The translations under genes and the position numbers were made by a program. Below the pieces are notes generated by a model. It had not been told where the DNA came from. It did not search any database and saw nothing but the letters and a program-made list of their open reading frames with translations. Positions 6,557 through 15,174 of a stretch of DNA of 29,713 bases are shown piece after piece. This DNA is from Actinomycetes bacterium (lineage in GTDB: Bacteria; Actinomycetota; Actinomycetes; Propionibacteriales; Nocardioidaceae): positions 1 through 29,713 of the forward strand of contig JAEWXC010000052.1 in assembly GCA_023396115.1 (NCBI GenBank), given 5' to 3'. How positions within the stretch are numbered: the first letter of the stretch is position 1; each line of letters begins with the position of its first letter.

Positions 6557-9542
6557 CGGTGCCTCCGGGAGTGCCGAGGGGGTAGGTGACGTCGGCGAGC
6601 TCGGGAAGGTTGGCGATGGCGCTCCACTTCGCGCGGGTCCGGTAGCCCAGGCCGTCAGGGTTGCAGTGCGCACACTGCACCCAGATGTAGTCGTCGTTCA
6701 CGGGTGGACGCGATGGGAAGAGTCCGCCCTTGATCGCCGAGGTGATCGCCCGGAGTGCCGTCGCATACCCCGTTTCGACGGCCTCGGTCATCTCGAGCTC
6801 GACCCGCCCCGAGGAGCGGTGCACGAACCAGTACGCCGCGGTGACCGGAAGCGTCGCGCCCGTGCGTTCGCGGTGCGCGGCCTGGGCGGCGTAGGCGTAG
6901 ACCGGCAGCTGCAGCTTGGTGCCGCCGACCGTGGGGTCGTCCTGGCTGATCTTCTTGTACTCGTCGGGCTTGCCCGACTTGATGTCGATGACAAAGATCC
7001 GACCGTCGGCGACGTCTACACGATCCGCGGAACCATTCATCAGCACTGTGCCGCCGGGGATCGGAACGGTCACGTCAGGAGCAGGGTGGCCCTTGCCGAA
7101 ACCGAGCTCGGCCTTCCAGATGCCTGCGCCGTTGGCCGCCCGCCAGGCGTCGTCGGCGTCGAGCATCGCGTGCAGGGTCGCCATGAGCCGCTGTCGGTCC
7201 TCGCCCCACAGGCGCGGGTGCCCGGTCAACCCCTGCGCTTCGTAGGCGGTGGCCTTTGCCGTCGCGATCTGCACGAGCCGGGCACGATGAGAATCGGTCC
7301 AAGGTGCTCCGGCAGCCGGCATCGTGGCATCGTCTGTCGCCGCGAGGACCAGCTCCTCCATGCACTCGTGCAGGAAGGTGCCGAGGTCGCTGGGCTTGAT
7401 CCGGACCAGCTCCTCGGGGTTTTCGATCGCCCGCACGCCGAGCAGCCGCTCGACGAAGAAGGTGTGCGGGCACCCGGCGAACTTCTCCAGCCCGCTGGCC
7501 GAGATCGACTCCAGGCCGGCCGCGTAGTCGGGCAGCCCCGAAGCCCCTGCGAGGTTGCCGTCGAACCGGGTGAAGGCCTCGCTCGCGCGCTCCTCGATCA
7601 CGACGGTGCCCAGATCGGTCACAGCATCGCTCAGAACTCCAGCCGCGGCGGCACGCGTGCGCCACTCCTGTGCAGTTGCCAGGACGTCGGTGTGCAGCAG
7701 TTGCTCGGCGTAGGAGCGGGCATGTTGCACGGTGTCGACAGGGGGAGCCGACTCCCATTCGGTTGCTGCAAGGTCAGGGCGGTCCGTCAGGAGCCGTAGC
7801 GTCGGTAGCAACTAGCGACTCGGCAGCCGCCCTGTCGTGCGCCGCAGGTCCCCCCGCGGGAATGTCGCGACGACCTCGGGCGCGGAGGCGAATGCCGCGA
7901 GGAGATGGCGATGCACCTCGTCGACACGGTCGCGCAGCACCGGCAGCGCAGTCACCCGGACGCGGACCCGGTCGGGCAGCAGCGGGTCGTCATGCTGCCG
8001 GCCGGGGCACAGGTCCTCGCTCAGCCCGACGACGAACGTGACGTCCGCATCGAGCCCCACGGCGGCGGACAGGGGAGCCACGAGGACGCCTTCGCCGAAC
8101 TTGCCGACGCGCGGAACCGCCGATGACATCTGTTGCGCGAGGACCTCGCGCAGTACGACGAGGGAGGCATCAGTGCCGGCTGCGCCCAGCGACCGAAGCC
8201 CTTGGATCGCGGAGACCAGGGCGGTCGCGGCGTACTTCTCCTCGGGCGGCAGGAGGGTGAGTTGCTCGACGTCACCGACGAGTGCCTCGAAAAGCTCCAA
8301 AGCCCATGCCGACAGGTCGCCCCACGTCGTGGCGGCGGCCGCGTCCTCGAATCGAGCCAGCAGCGTCGTCGCGAAGGTGCTCAGTGCTGTCGAGGCGTCG
8401 AGGTCGAACTCGCGCCGCTTGCCGTGCAGCGCCAGGCGCACGTCCCAGTCGTCACCGCTGACGACCCAGGCATCACGGGAGATTCGTTCCCAGCGCGCCA
8501 CGGGAAGCCGCGCGCCGGTGAAGTCGCGTAGCGGTGCGCTGCTGATGGCGTGGAAGAACGCCGCGCGCGGGAGCCGTTGCTCGGACAGGGCCAGCAGGTC
8601 GAGGAATGCCCGGGGCACCGAGCGCTCCTCGGGGTTGCGCGAACCCGGCCCATTGATCGCGATGCCGGCAGCCGCGAGCTGCTCGTGCAGTAGCCGGCTG
8701 TAGGGCTGGTTGCTCGAGTGGAGAACAGCTACGCGGTGCGCTGGCACGGTGGAAAGAGTGCGGACGACCTCGCGGACCACGCGGCGTACTTCGTCGTCGG
8801 AGTCGGAGGCGGTGATGATCCGGCTCGCACGCGGAGGCGTCGCGGCCTCGACCGGCGTGAAGCCAAGGGGCTCGAGGCCCGAGGTGACGATGCGGTCCGC
8901 GGCGGCGTCACCGGTGAGCGCAGCGATGACGACCAGCTCAGTGGCGTCGGCGATCCTGGTGAGCACAGCCTGCTCTGCGCGCGTGAGCCGCTGGGGGAGG
9001 TAGAGCACGGTTGGTGCGGAGGCGGTGAGGTGGGTGGCCGCAGCCGTCAGCAGGTCGGTCTCGTCGTACCAGTCAGGTGCGAGAGAGTTCGCGACCTCGC
9101 GGTGCAGCCGGACGACGTCCGCGCTCAGGGGAGTTGCGGACATGACCGTGTCGAGCTCATCGGTGCTGAGCTCGCGCAGTTCGTGATGCGCGCGGGCGAG
9201 CGCAGCGAGGGTCTGGGGATGGTCGGCTGTCTCGGCGAAGACGCCGGGGTCCTTTGCTAGGGCTGCACGCCACGCCGCCACCGTGATCGGCCCGGTAGCG
9301 GGGCGTCGTCCGGCCATCAGGTGTGCGACGTGGAGCTCGGCGTAGCGGGGCAGTGTCGTGACCTCGACGGCTGCGACCGCCTTGGCGTGCGCAAGGTGTC
9401 GACGCGCAACGATCGCGCTGATGTTGTTGGGTGCGAGGATCGTCAAGGAACGCAGCGGATCCGCCGCCTTGAGGTCGCTGACGACGGCAGCGAGCGTTTC
9501 GAGCGCGGCCCTGCCGTAGGCGGTGGTCTCGAACCGGATCAT
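6549..9542 (-). pseudogene. AddB-like PD-(D/E)XK nuclease subunit, interrupted by an in-frame TAG
   Basis: Two abutting open frames in the same reading frame form one AddB-like gene of 997 codons plus stop. The first (9542 to 7812, 576 residues) is a helicase-like region with no Walker A, as in AddB. It ends in GRLPSR followed by TAG at 7812-7814. The next codon is TTG and the protein resumes at once as LLPTLRLLTD, leading into the nuclease half. That half has Cys114 of the fragment (FAGCPHTFF), GSADRVD, VIDIKSGK as metal site, and a CAHC pair near the end. AddB-type proteins often have tryptophan in a PSRWLL motif here, so TGG to TAG is a simple explanation. The ATG at 9542 has AGGAGGTG upstream. 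Alternatives are sequencing error, readthrough, or reinitiation at TTG without a ribosome-binding site. Confidence 0.85.
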
Positions 9543-9656
9543 GCGCACCTCCTCAGAGCATGTGAACCTAGCGCTGGTCGCCGTATGCAACCGGCGGAAT
9601 GCGGGGTTTTCCGACAATAGGGAAGGCCCCCGACAGTGGACGCGCGACCGGGCAGG

Positions 9657-10202
9657 TCAGCGGTCCGAGCGGTAGACGTGAGGGTGCGCGCGATGTAGCT
9701 CCTCGACAAGGTCGGGGCGTTGTCCGAGCGCTTCTCGAAGGGCTCGCTTCGCCCGGGTGCAGAGCTGGTCGAGGTTCGCCGTGGTGATGCCCAGCTCCTC
9801 CGCCAGTTCGCCGGCGGACCGGTTGCCGAGGTAGCGCTGGCGCAGCAGGTCGGCATCGTCGGCTGAGATCAGGTCCAGCACGTTGCTGATCACCTCCTCG
9901 CGCATGGCCTCGAGCGAGGCGAATACCGGAGCCGCGAACATGACAGCGATGGGGTCATCACCGTCAGCGATGTCATCCGCCTCTTCGCGCCGCCGTTGCT
10001 CCGCCCGCGAGCGGTCGATGAAGAGGTTGCCGATCACGGTCTCGAGCCAGGCGGCCGGGTTGTGCAACGCGGCGGTGCTGCGCGCTGCGTCGTACTTGAT
10101 GAGGGCATCCTGGACGACGTCCTCGCGATCCTCGGGCGACCACGTGACCCCTCGTCGTCGGGCGATCGCCACCGCGACCTCGCGGGCCTCCTCGAGCTCC
10201 AT
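9657..10202 (-). CDS. ECF-type RNA polymerase sigma factor
   Basis: A 181-residue sigma-70 family protein of extracytoplasmic-function type, which directs RNA polymerase to a specific promoter set. Region 2 is visible at about 22-72 (DREDVVQDALIKYDAA, then NPAAWLETVIGNLFIDRSRAEQRR). Region 4 is at about 118-160, with the helix-turn-helix SAGELAEELGITTANLDQLCTRAKRAL. The linker is short and acidic. The ATG at 10202 has GGTGGA just upstream. The gene lies 114 bp before the AddB-like gene on the same strand and is divergent from the phosphatase gene, 71 bp away. No anti-sigma factor is recognisable beside it, which is unusual for this class. The regulon cannot be read from the sequence. Confidence 0.88.
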   Translation of the reverse strand: MELEEAREVAVAIARRRGVTWSPEDREDVVQDALIKYDAARSTAALHNPAAWLETVIGNLFIDRSRAEQRRREEADDIADGDDPIAVMFAAPVFASLEAMREEVISNVLDLISADDADLLRQRYLGNRSAGELAEELGITTANLDQLCTRAKRALREALGQRPDLVEELHRAHPHVYRSDR

Positions 10203-10273
10203 GGATCCACCGTGTCAGGAAATCCGGACCGCCGTCGTCGATCAGGGCACAACACCTTGAGAAGGAGGACAGC

Positions 10274-10858
10274 ATGACTGGATTCACCTGCGCCAACGCG
10301 CAGTTCGTGACGGACCGCATCGCGGTCGGAGGTGATCTCTCGTACGACGACACCCTGGCGGTAGCGCAGGCTCTCGATCTGGTGACGGCTGGCATTACGC
10401 ACGTGCTCGACGTTCGGCAGGAGTGTGAGGACGCGGAGCTGTGGGCGCTAGTTCCCGAGGTCGACTACCTCTGGGCGGGGATCGACGACGCGGGCCAGCC
10501 GGTGCCGAGCGAGTGGTTCGACCGGATCGTCGGCTGGGCGCTCGCAGCCCTTGAGGATCCGGACGCGAAGGTCCTGACGCACTGTCATATGGGCATCAAC
10601 CGCGGACCGTCCGCCGGCTACGCGATCATGCTCGGACTTGGGTGGGACCCGGTCGAGGCACTGGCCGCGATTCGTGCGGCCCGTCCCATCGCGAACATCT
10701 GGTACGCCGAGGACGCGCTCGCCTGGCACTTCGACCGCTTGGGCGTCCCGCCGATCGAGCGCGCGCAAACGCTGGCGCGAGTGAGTCGGTGGCGCGCCGA
10801 GAACCCCCTCGACGTCGTCCGGATCATCCGCTCGATTCGAATGGGCGAGGCCTCCTGA
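10274..10858 (+). CDS. Dual-specificity-type phosphatase
   Basis: A 194-residue cytoplasmic protein of the protein-tyrosine/dual-specificity phosphatase superfamily, using a cysteinyl-phosphate intermediate. The P-loop is HCHMGINR, with nucleophile Cys104 and Arg110 (HC-x5-R). The preceding strand is DAKVLTH, and Asp71 or Asp72 in WAGIDDAGQ could be the general acid. The ATG at 10274 has a strong AAGGAGG about six bases upstream. The HCHMG rather than HCxxGxxR spacing keeps the full loop length. Whether it acts on a protein or on a small phosphorylated molecule is unknown. A second phosphatase domain of the same superfamily is fused to the glycohydrolase at 15140-16579. Confidence 0.85.
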   Translation: MTGFTCANAQFVTDRIAVGGDLSYDDTLAVAQALDLVTAGITHVLDVRQECEDAELWALVPEVDYLWAGIDDAGQPVPSEWFDRIVGWALAALEDPDAKVLTHCHMGINRGPSAGYAIMLGLGWDPVEALAAIRAARPIANIWYAEDALAWHFDRLGVPPIERAQTLARVSRWRAENPLDVVRIIRSIRMGEAS

Positions 10859-10959
10859 GAGGCACATACGTGAGCGACTTCTGTCGGGGGTCGCATGCAC
10901 CATGACCACCTGAACCACCCGCGGACCACCCTTGCCCGCACGACTCCCTAGGGGGACCC

Positions 10960-12255
10960 ATGAAGATCAACGCACTTCTCGACGTCAACGTCGTGGCCCA
11001 CGAGGCCGAGGACGAGGTTGCCGTGCTCCTCGAGCTCGAGGCTCCCGCTTCGCTCGCCGAGGTCACCCGCCCGCAGGCCTCGCTGCAGGTCGTCCTCGAC
11101 CGCAGCGGCTCGATGTCGGGCGCGCCGCTCGAGGGCGCGAAGCAGGCGCTTGTCGCGCTTGTTCGTCGGCTGGAGCCGACCGACAACTTCGGTCTGGTCA
11201 CGTTCGACGACAGCGCGGACATCGTCGTACCCGCCGGCCCCCTGACCGACAAGGAGCGGGTGATCAGCCAGATCCAGTCGGTCCAGGCGGGCGGCATGAC
11301 CGACCTGTCGGCGGGCTACCTGCGCGGGCTTCGCGAGATCCGGCGTGTCGCCGGCGACGCGGGTGGCACGGTGCTGGTCGTCTCTGACGGCCACGTCAAC
11401 GGCGGTATTCGCGGGGCCGACGAGTTCGCCTCGATCACGTCCAAGGCGTACGCCGACCGCATCGTCACCTCGACCCTCGGCTACGGCCAGGGCTACGACG
11501 AGACGCTGCTCTCCGCGATCGCGCGGTCGGGCAACGGCAACCACGTGTTCGCCGACAACCCCGACGCTGCGGGCGCTGCCATCGCCGGCGAGGTCGACGG
11601 GCTGCTCAACAAGGTCGTACAGGCCCTCACGCTGACGATCGCCTTCGAGCCGGCCGTGGTATTCCTCAGGCTCTACAACGACCTGCCCGCCACCCAGATC
11701 GGCGACGGCAAGGTCATGGTCGAGCTTGGCGACCTCTACGCCGAGGAGAACCGCAAGGTGCTGCTCAAGTTCAAGGTGCCCGCGATGGCAGGTCTCGGGC
11801 TGGCGAACATCGCCACCCTCGAGCTGCAGTACGTCGAGCTTCCCGGCCTGGTCGAGCACACCGCGGCACTGCCGATCACCGTCAACGTCGTCCCCGGGGA
11901 CGAGGCGGCCGGCCGGATCCCGCACCCCACCGTGCACTCCGAGGTGCTCTTCCAGGAGGCGCAGGACGTGAAGCGCCGGGCGTCGGAGGCCTTCGAGCGG
12001 GGTGACTTCGACGGCGGCCAGCGGCTGATGGGGGAGACGAAGGCCCGCTTCATCGAGGCGATGGGTGCAGCGCCGGCTCCGATGCAGGCCGAGATCGCGG
12101 CCGAGCTGTCCGAGGTCGACCGGCTCGAGAGCTACGGGCGGATCGAGGGAGTCGCCGGGTCGGCGTACATGTCGAAGATGAGTCGCGAGTCCTACCACCG
12201 TGGCAATCGCAAGCGTGGCCGGGTTGCCCGCCCCGAGTCGGTGGACGGCGAGTGA
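10960..12255 (+). CDS. VWA-domain protein
   Basis: A 431-residue soluble protein with a von Willebrand factor type A domain at about 40-215. The metal-ion-dependent adhesion site is complete: Asp47, Ser49 and Ser51 in LDRSGSMSG, a threonine in GGMTDLSAG, and an aspartate in VVSDGHVNGG. The remaining half has beta-rich segments and an acidic helical tail (EAQDVKRRASEAFERGDFDG region), and ends with a basic stretch (RGNRKRGR). There is no signal peptide or membrane segment, so it probably acts in the cytoplasm as a scaffold. Start ATG with GGGGA upstream. It is followed on the same strand by PHP, zinc-ribbon and SIR2 genes. No MoxR-type ATPase partner is present in the window. Confidence 0.88.
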   Translation: MKINALLDVNVVAHEAEDEVAVLLELEAPASLAEVTRPQASLQVVLDRSGSMSGAPLEGAKQALVALVRRLEPTDNFGLVTFDDSADIVVPAGPLTDKERVISQIQSVQAGGMTDLSAGYLRGLREIRRVAGDAGGTVLVVSDGHVNGGIRGADEFASITSKAYADRIVTSTLGYGQGYDETLLSAIARSGNGNHVFADNPDAAGAAIAGEVDGLLNKVVQALTLTIAFEPAVVFLRLYNDLPATQIGDGKVMVELGDLYAEENRKVLLKFKVPAMAGLGLANIATLELQYVELPGLVEHTAALPITVNVVPGDEAAGRIPHPTVHSEVLFQEAQDVKRRASEAFERGDFDGGQRLMGETKARFIEAMGAAPAPMQAEIAAELSEVDRLESYGRIEGVAGSAYMSKMSRESYHRGNRKRGRVARPESVDGE

Positions 12256-12322
12256 CCGCGTTCACCGGACAGATGGTGGCGGGTCCGGTTGGCTGGGGCA
12301 CGGACCACCAGAAGGAGCTCTC

Positions 12323-13153
12323 GTGATCGACCTGCACACCCACTCGAACGTGTCTGACGGCACCGACACCCCGGCCGGACTGATGGCCAAGGCCGCAGCC
12401 GTGGGGCTGTCGACGATCGCGCTAACTGACCACGACACCACGGCCGGCTGGGCCGAGGCCGCCGCGGCCTGCGAGGAGCTCGGGCTGACGTTCGTGCCGG
12501 GCATCGAGATGACGGTGCGCAACCGGGGGCGGTCGCAGCACCTGCTCGGCTACTGGCCCGATCCTTCAGGTGAGGCGCTGGTAGGCATCCTCGACAAGCT
12601 GGTGACCTCCCGCGACGACCGCATGCTCAAGCTGCTGGCGAACCTCAACGACCACGGCGTCGCTATCACCGAGGCAACGGTGCGCGAGTTCGCGGGGGAG
12701 GGCGTGATCGGCAAGCCCCACGTCGCGGACGCGCTCATCGCAGACGGCTACGTCACCGACCGTGCGCACGCCTTCGCGACTTGGCTCGCTGACGAGCACC
12801 CGGTCTATGTTGCCCGTTGGGCGCCGACCATCGCGGAGGCCATCTCGGCGCTGGTCGCCGCGGGTGCCGCGCCCGTCATTGCCCACTCCCGGGCACGCGG
12901 ATCCGACATCTCCGAGGAGAGGTACGCGGAGCTACAGGCCGCTGGCATGGTCGGCATCGAGGTCGACCACCAGGACCACCCGGCCGAGGTCCGGGATGAG
13001 CTGCGCGGCATCGCCGCCAACCTCGGCCTCGTAGTCACCGGGTCGTCCGACCACCATGGCACCGGCAAGGTCGACCATGAGCTGGGTTGCAAAACCACCA
13101 CGCAGGAGGCCTTCGAGGCGCTGGGGTCCGTCGCGGGAGTGGCTGGGCGGTGA
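12323..13153 (+). CDS. PHP-domain metal-dependent phosphoesterase
   Basis: A 276-residue PHP-family protein. Metal ligands are visible in order: His5 and His7 (DLHTHSNVSDG), Asp12, the LTDHDT loop, a glutamate in VPGIEMT, IAHSRA, and SSDHHGTGK near the end. Stand-alone PHP proteins of this layout hydrolyse phosphoesters such as nucleoside 3',5'-bisphosphates or short nucleotides. The GTG at 12323 places the HTH motif right at the N-terminus, as usual, and has AAGGAG upstream. A longer in-frame start at 12200 would lie inside the VWA gene. Its stop overlaps the start of the zinc-ribbon gene by 4 bp (GTGA), indicating coupling. Confidence 0.9.
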   Translation: MIDLHTHSNVSDGTDTPAGLMAKAAAVGLSTIALTDHDTTAGWAEAAAACEELGLTFVPGIEMTVRNRGRSQHLLGYWPDPSGEALVGILDKLVTSRDDRMLKLLANLNDHGVAITEATVREFAGEGVIGKPHVADALIADGYVTDRAHAFATWLADEHPVYVARWAPTIAEAISALVAAGAAPVIAHSRARGSDISEERYAELQAAGMVGIEVDHQDHPAEVRDELRGIAANLGLVVTGSSDHHGTGKVDHELGCKTTTQEAFEALGSVAGVAGR

Positions 13154-13527
13154 CCGACCTCTGGACCCAGCCCGACGACGTACGACGCAGCTGCCCGCGC
13201 TGCCGGAAGGAAACCGCGCATCCCCACGGTGTGGTCGGTGACGAGCCGCATTACGTGTGCAGCGCGTGTGCGTTTGAATGGACCGTCGACGCGGATGGCT
13301 ACGCACAGCTGATCGACGACACGGGTCTCTACCGCTTCGTCGGCGGAGAAGATGTTGAGGACCTGCAGGAGTGGCTCGTCGAGTACTACGACGGGCCGGC
13401 GACCGCGATGCTCGACCACGGTGAGGTCCACCTCGGCCCCGGCGGTGCTCTGTTCGTCATGTCGTTCCCGCAGCGGATCGAGTGGTTCTTCGACGACCTC
13501 GAGGGCCAACGCGAATACCTCGACTGA
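13150..13527 (+). CDS. Small zinc-ribbon protein
   Basis: A 125-residue protein starting with GTG at 13150, overlapping the PHP stop by 4 bp. Two CxxC pairs (Cys15/Cys18 in CPRC and Cys37/Cys40 in CSAC), 18 residues apart, form a probable zinc ribbon. The rest is acidic and aromatic (DVEDLQEWLVEYYDG and SFPQRIEWFFDDLEG). Upstream in-frame codons belong to the PHP coding region and are not needed. I do not recognise the family. Coupling to the PHP gene suggests a joint role, but what it binds is unknown. Confidence 0.75.
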   Translation: MTDLWTQPDDVRRSCPRCRKETAHPHGVVGDEPHYVCSACAFEWTVDADGYAQLIDDTGLYRFVGGEDVEDLQEWLVEYYDGPATAMLDHGEVHLGPGGALFVMSFPQRIEWFFDDLEGQREYLD

Positions 13528-13571
13528 CACCCGCAAGCGGAGATCTCAAACCGCGATCGACACAAGATCCG

Positions 13572-13577
13572 TAGGCT
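13572..13577 (+). promoter_or_regulatory. Probable -10 box, leaderless SIR2 transcript
   Basis: TAGGCT lies exactly seven bases before the ATG at 13585, and there is no purine-rich ribosome-binding site between. This spacing places the transcription start at or next to the start codon. No clear -35 box is visible. Confidence 0.45.
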
Positions 13578-13584
13578 CCGCTCC

Positions 13585-15174
13585 ATGTCCGCAGCACTCC
13601 ACTCCACCGGCCACCTCTTCGTCCTTCATGGCCTCCTCGAGTCGGTGAGACACGACTACGCGATCGTTCCGACGAGTACGCATGGCAGGCTGCGAGAGTC
13701 CTGGGCGGGCCTTCTCGGAAATGATCGCGAAGCTCACCGTCCGCGCGACTGGGCTGAGAAGCCGTGCGAGTTCGCGCCGAGCGCGCTTACGGACCACATC
13801 TGGCTGCTGAGCGTCTCTGGTCTCGAAGCGGCTGACCGCGTGCTTGCCCTCGTCGACCGCACGTCGCGGCTCGTGCAGGAGATTGGCCGGCGTGCGACGG
13901 AGTCGCGCATCGGGCGCGCCCGGCCCCTGGTCGTGCTTCCGGTCGTCGGAACCGACGGCGGTGGCATGGGGGACCAGCGCGGTCGGCTCCTGCGGAAGCT
14001 GATCCCGGCCTTGCAACAGGAGGCTGCCGCGGCCGGGGTGGACGTCGCCCTTGCGGTGAAGGACGCGTCGATGTACGCCGCTGCACAGCACGTGCGCCGT
14101 AAGCGGCGATCGTGGCGGCTGGACCATGATTTGAGGGGCGAGGCAGAGCGCCTCGGTGGGCTTGCGCGCAACGGGGAGTTGGCCCTGTTCATCGGCGCCG
14201 GCGTCAGTATGGGAGCCGGGCTTCCAGGATGGGGAGCGCTGCTGCAGGAGCTGGTCGGAGAGGCCTCGGATCTCGCCGTTGCCGAGTTCGACTCGATGTC
14301 GCCGCTCGATCAGGCACAGCTGGTCCAGCAAGTCGTCGGTGGGACGGTCGAGGATGCCCGTGTCGAGCTCGGCCGTCGTATTGCGGAGATCCTCGACCGG
14401 CACGAGCAGCCCGCGCTGGGGCACGTGCTGCTCGCCGCGCTCGGATGCCAGGAAGCCATCACTACCAACTACGACCGCTTGTACGAGACCGCGATCGCAG
14501 CCGGTGGTGGACAGGTGGCCACGGTGCTCCCGAAGCAGCCGGTCAAGGGTGCAGAACGCTGGGTCCTCAAGATGCACGGCGACGTCGACCTGCCCAGCAG
14601 CATCGTGCTGTCTCGCGAGCAGTTCGTCTCGTATGACGCGCAGTCGCGGCCCTCGGCCGCAATGCTCCAGTCCTTGTTCGTCACCCGCCACGTCCTGGTC
14701 GTGGGTGCGTCGCTCACTGACGACAACGTGATCCGCCTCGCCTACGAGGTGAATGAATACCGCTCCAAGTCGGGACATCGAGGGGCGTACGGCACCGTGA
14801 TCGACGTACGCGACCGGCCCCTGATGAAGGAGCTGTGGCGGGGTCAGTTCGCCTGGCTCACCATGCCGAACGCGCGCGGTGCGGTCGACGACTCCTGCCG
14901 AATCCGGGCCATGGAGATCTTCCTGGACGCGGTCGGCGCATTCGCAGCGTCTGACTCGTCATGGCTCCTGGACCGGCGGTTCAACGGCTTGCTTCCGCGT
15001 CACAGCAGGGACATCTCGCACGCGGCCAGGAGCCTCTACGTCGCTCTGCAGGAGCGCGTACCCGACGACGCGGTGTGGTCGCCGCTCCAGGAAGCCTTGC
15101 TTGCGCTCGGAGCCGACCCTGCGCGCGGCACGACCGCCCTCAACGAACGCCCTTCAGCTTTGACAGAGACCTGA
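13585..15174 (+). CDS. SIR2-family protein with possible N-terminal macro-like domain
   Basis: A 529-residue protein. The central part (about 190-440) is a SIR2 domain: GAGVSMGAGLP at 204-214 (NAD-binding loop), TTNYD at 293-297, KMHGDV with His331 as the likely catalytic base, and LVVGASLTDDN at 371-381. No zinc-binding cysteine quartet is seen, so it is not a classical protein deacetylase. It resembles the SIR2 domains of bacterial defence proteins, many of which are NAD hydrolases. Residues 10-170 may be a divergent macro fold: strand HLFVLHGLLESVRHDYAIVPTS, PLVVLPVVGTDGGG, and a helix-strand-helix VDVALAVKDASMYAAAQ. The C-terminal 90 residues are unassigned. The last 35 bp overlap the convergent glycohydrolase gene. 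Confidence 0.87.
   Translation: MSAALHSTGHLFVLHGLLESVRHDYAIVPTSTHGRLRESWAGLLGNDREAHRPRDWAEKPCEFAPSALTDHIWLLSVSGLEAADRVLALVDRTSRLVQEIGRRATESRIGRARPLVVLPVVGTDGGGMGDQRGRLLRKLIPALQQEAAAAGVDVALAVKDASMYAAAQHVRRKRRSWRLDHDLRGEAERLGGLARNGELALFIGAGVSMGAGLPGWGALLQELVGEASDLAVAEFDSMSPLDQAQLVQQVVGGTVEDARVELGRRIAEILDRHEQPALGHVLLAALGCQEAITTNYDRLYETAIAAGGGQVATVLPKQPVKGAERWVLKMHGDVDLPSSIVLSREQFVSYDAQSRPSAAMLQSLFVTRHVLVVGASLTDDNVIRLAYEVNEYRSKSGHRGAYGTVIDVRDRPLMKELWRGQFAWLTMPNARGAVDDSCRIRAMEIFLDAVGAFAASDSSWLLDRRFNGLLPRHSRDISHAARSLYVALQERVPDDAVWSPLQEALLALGADPARGTTALNERPSALTET

Noticed and set aside
4064..6589. An 841-codon open frame on the plus strand across the helicase gene
   Set aside because: It is antisense to the AddA-like gene, whose protein has all expected helicase and nuclease motifs. 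The antisense product has no recognisable domain and an Arg/Val/Asp-rich composition typical of GC-rich shadow frames.
7812..9542. First AddB half as a complete independent gene
   Set aside because: The next frame continues in phase immediately after one TAG, with no ribosome-binding site before its TTG, and together they make a normal-length AddB-like protein.
10948..12198. A 416-codon open frame antisense to the VWA gene
   Set aside because: The plus strand has a clear VWA domain with complete metal site and a ribosome-binding site. The antisense frame has neither motif nor start signal.
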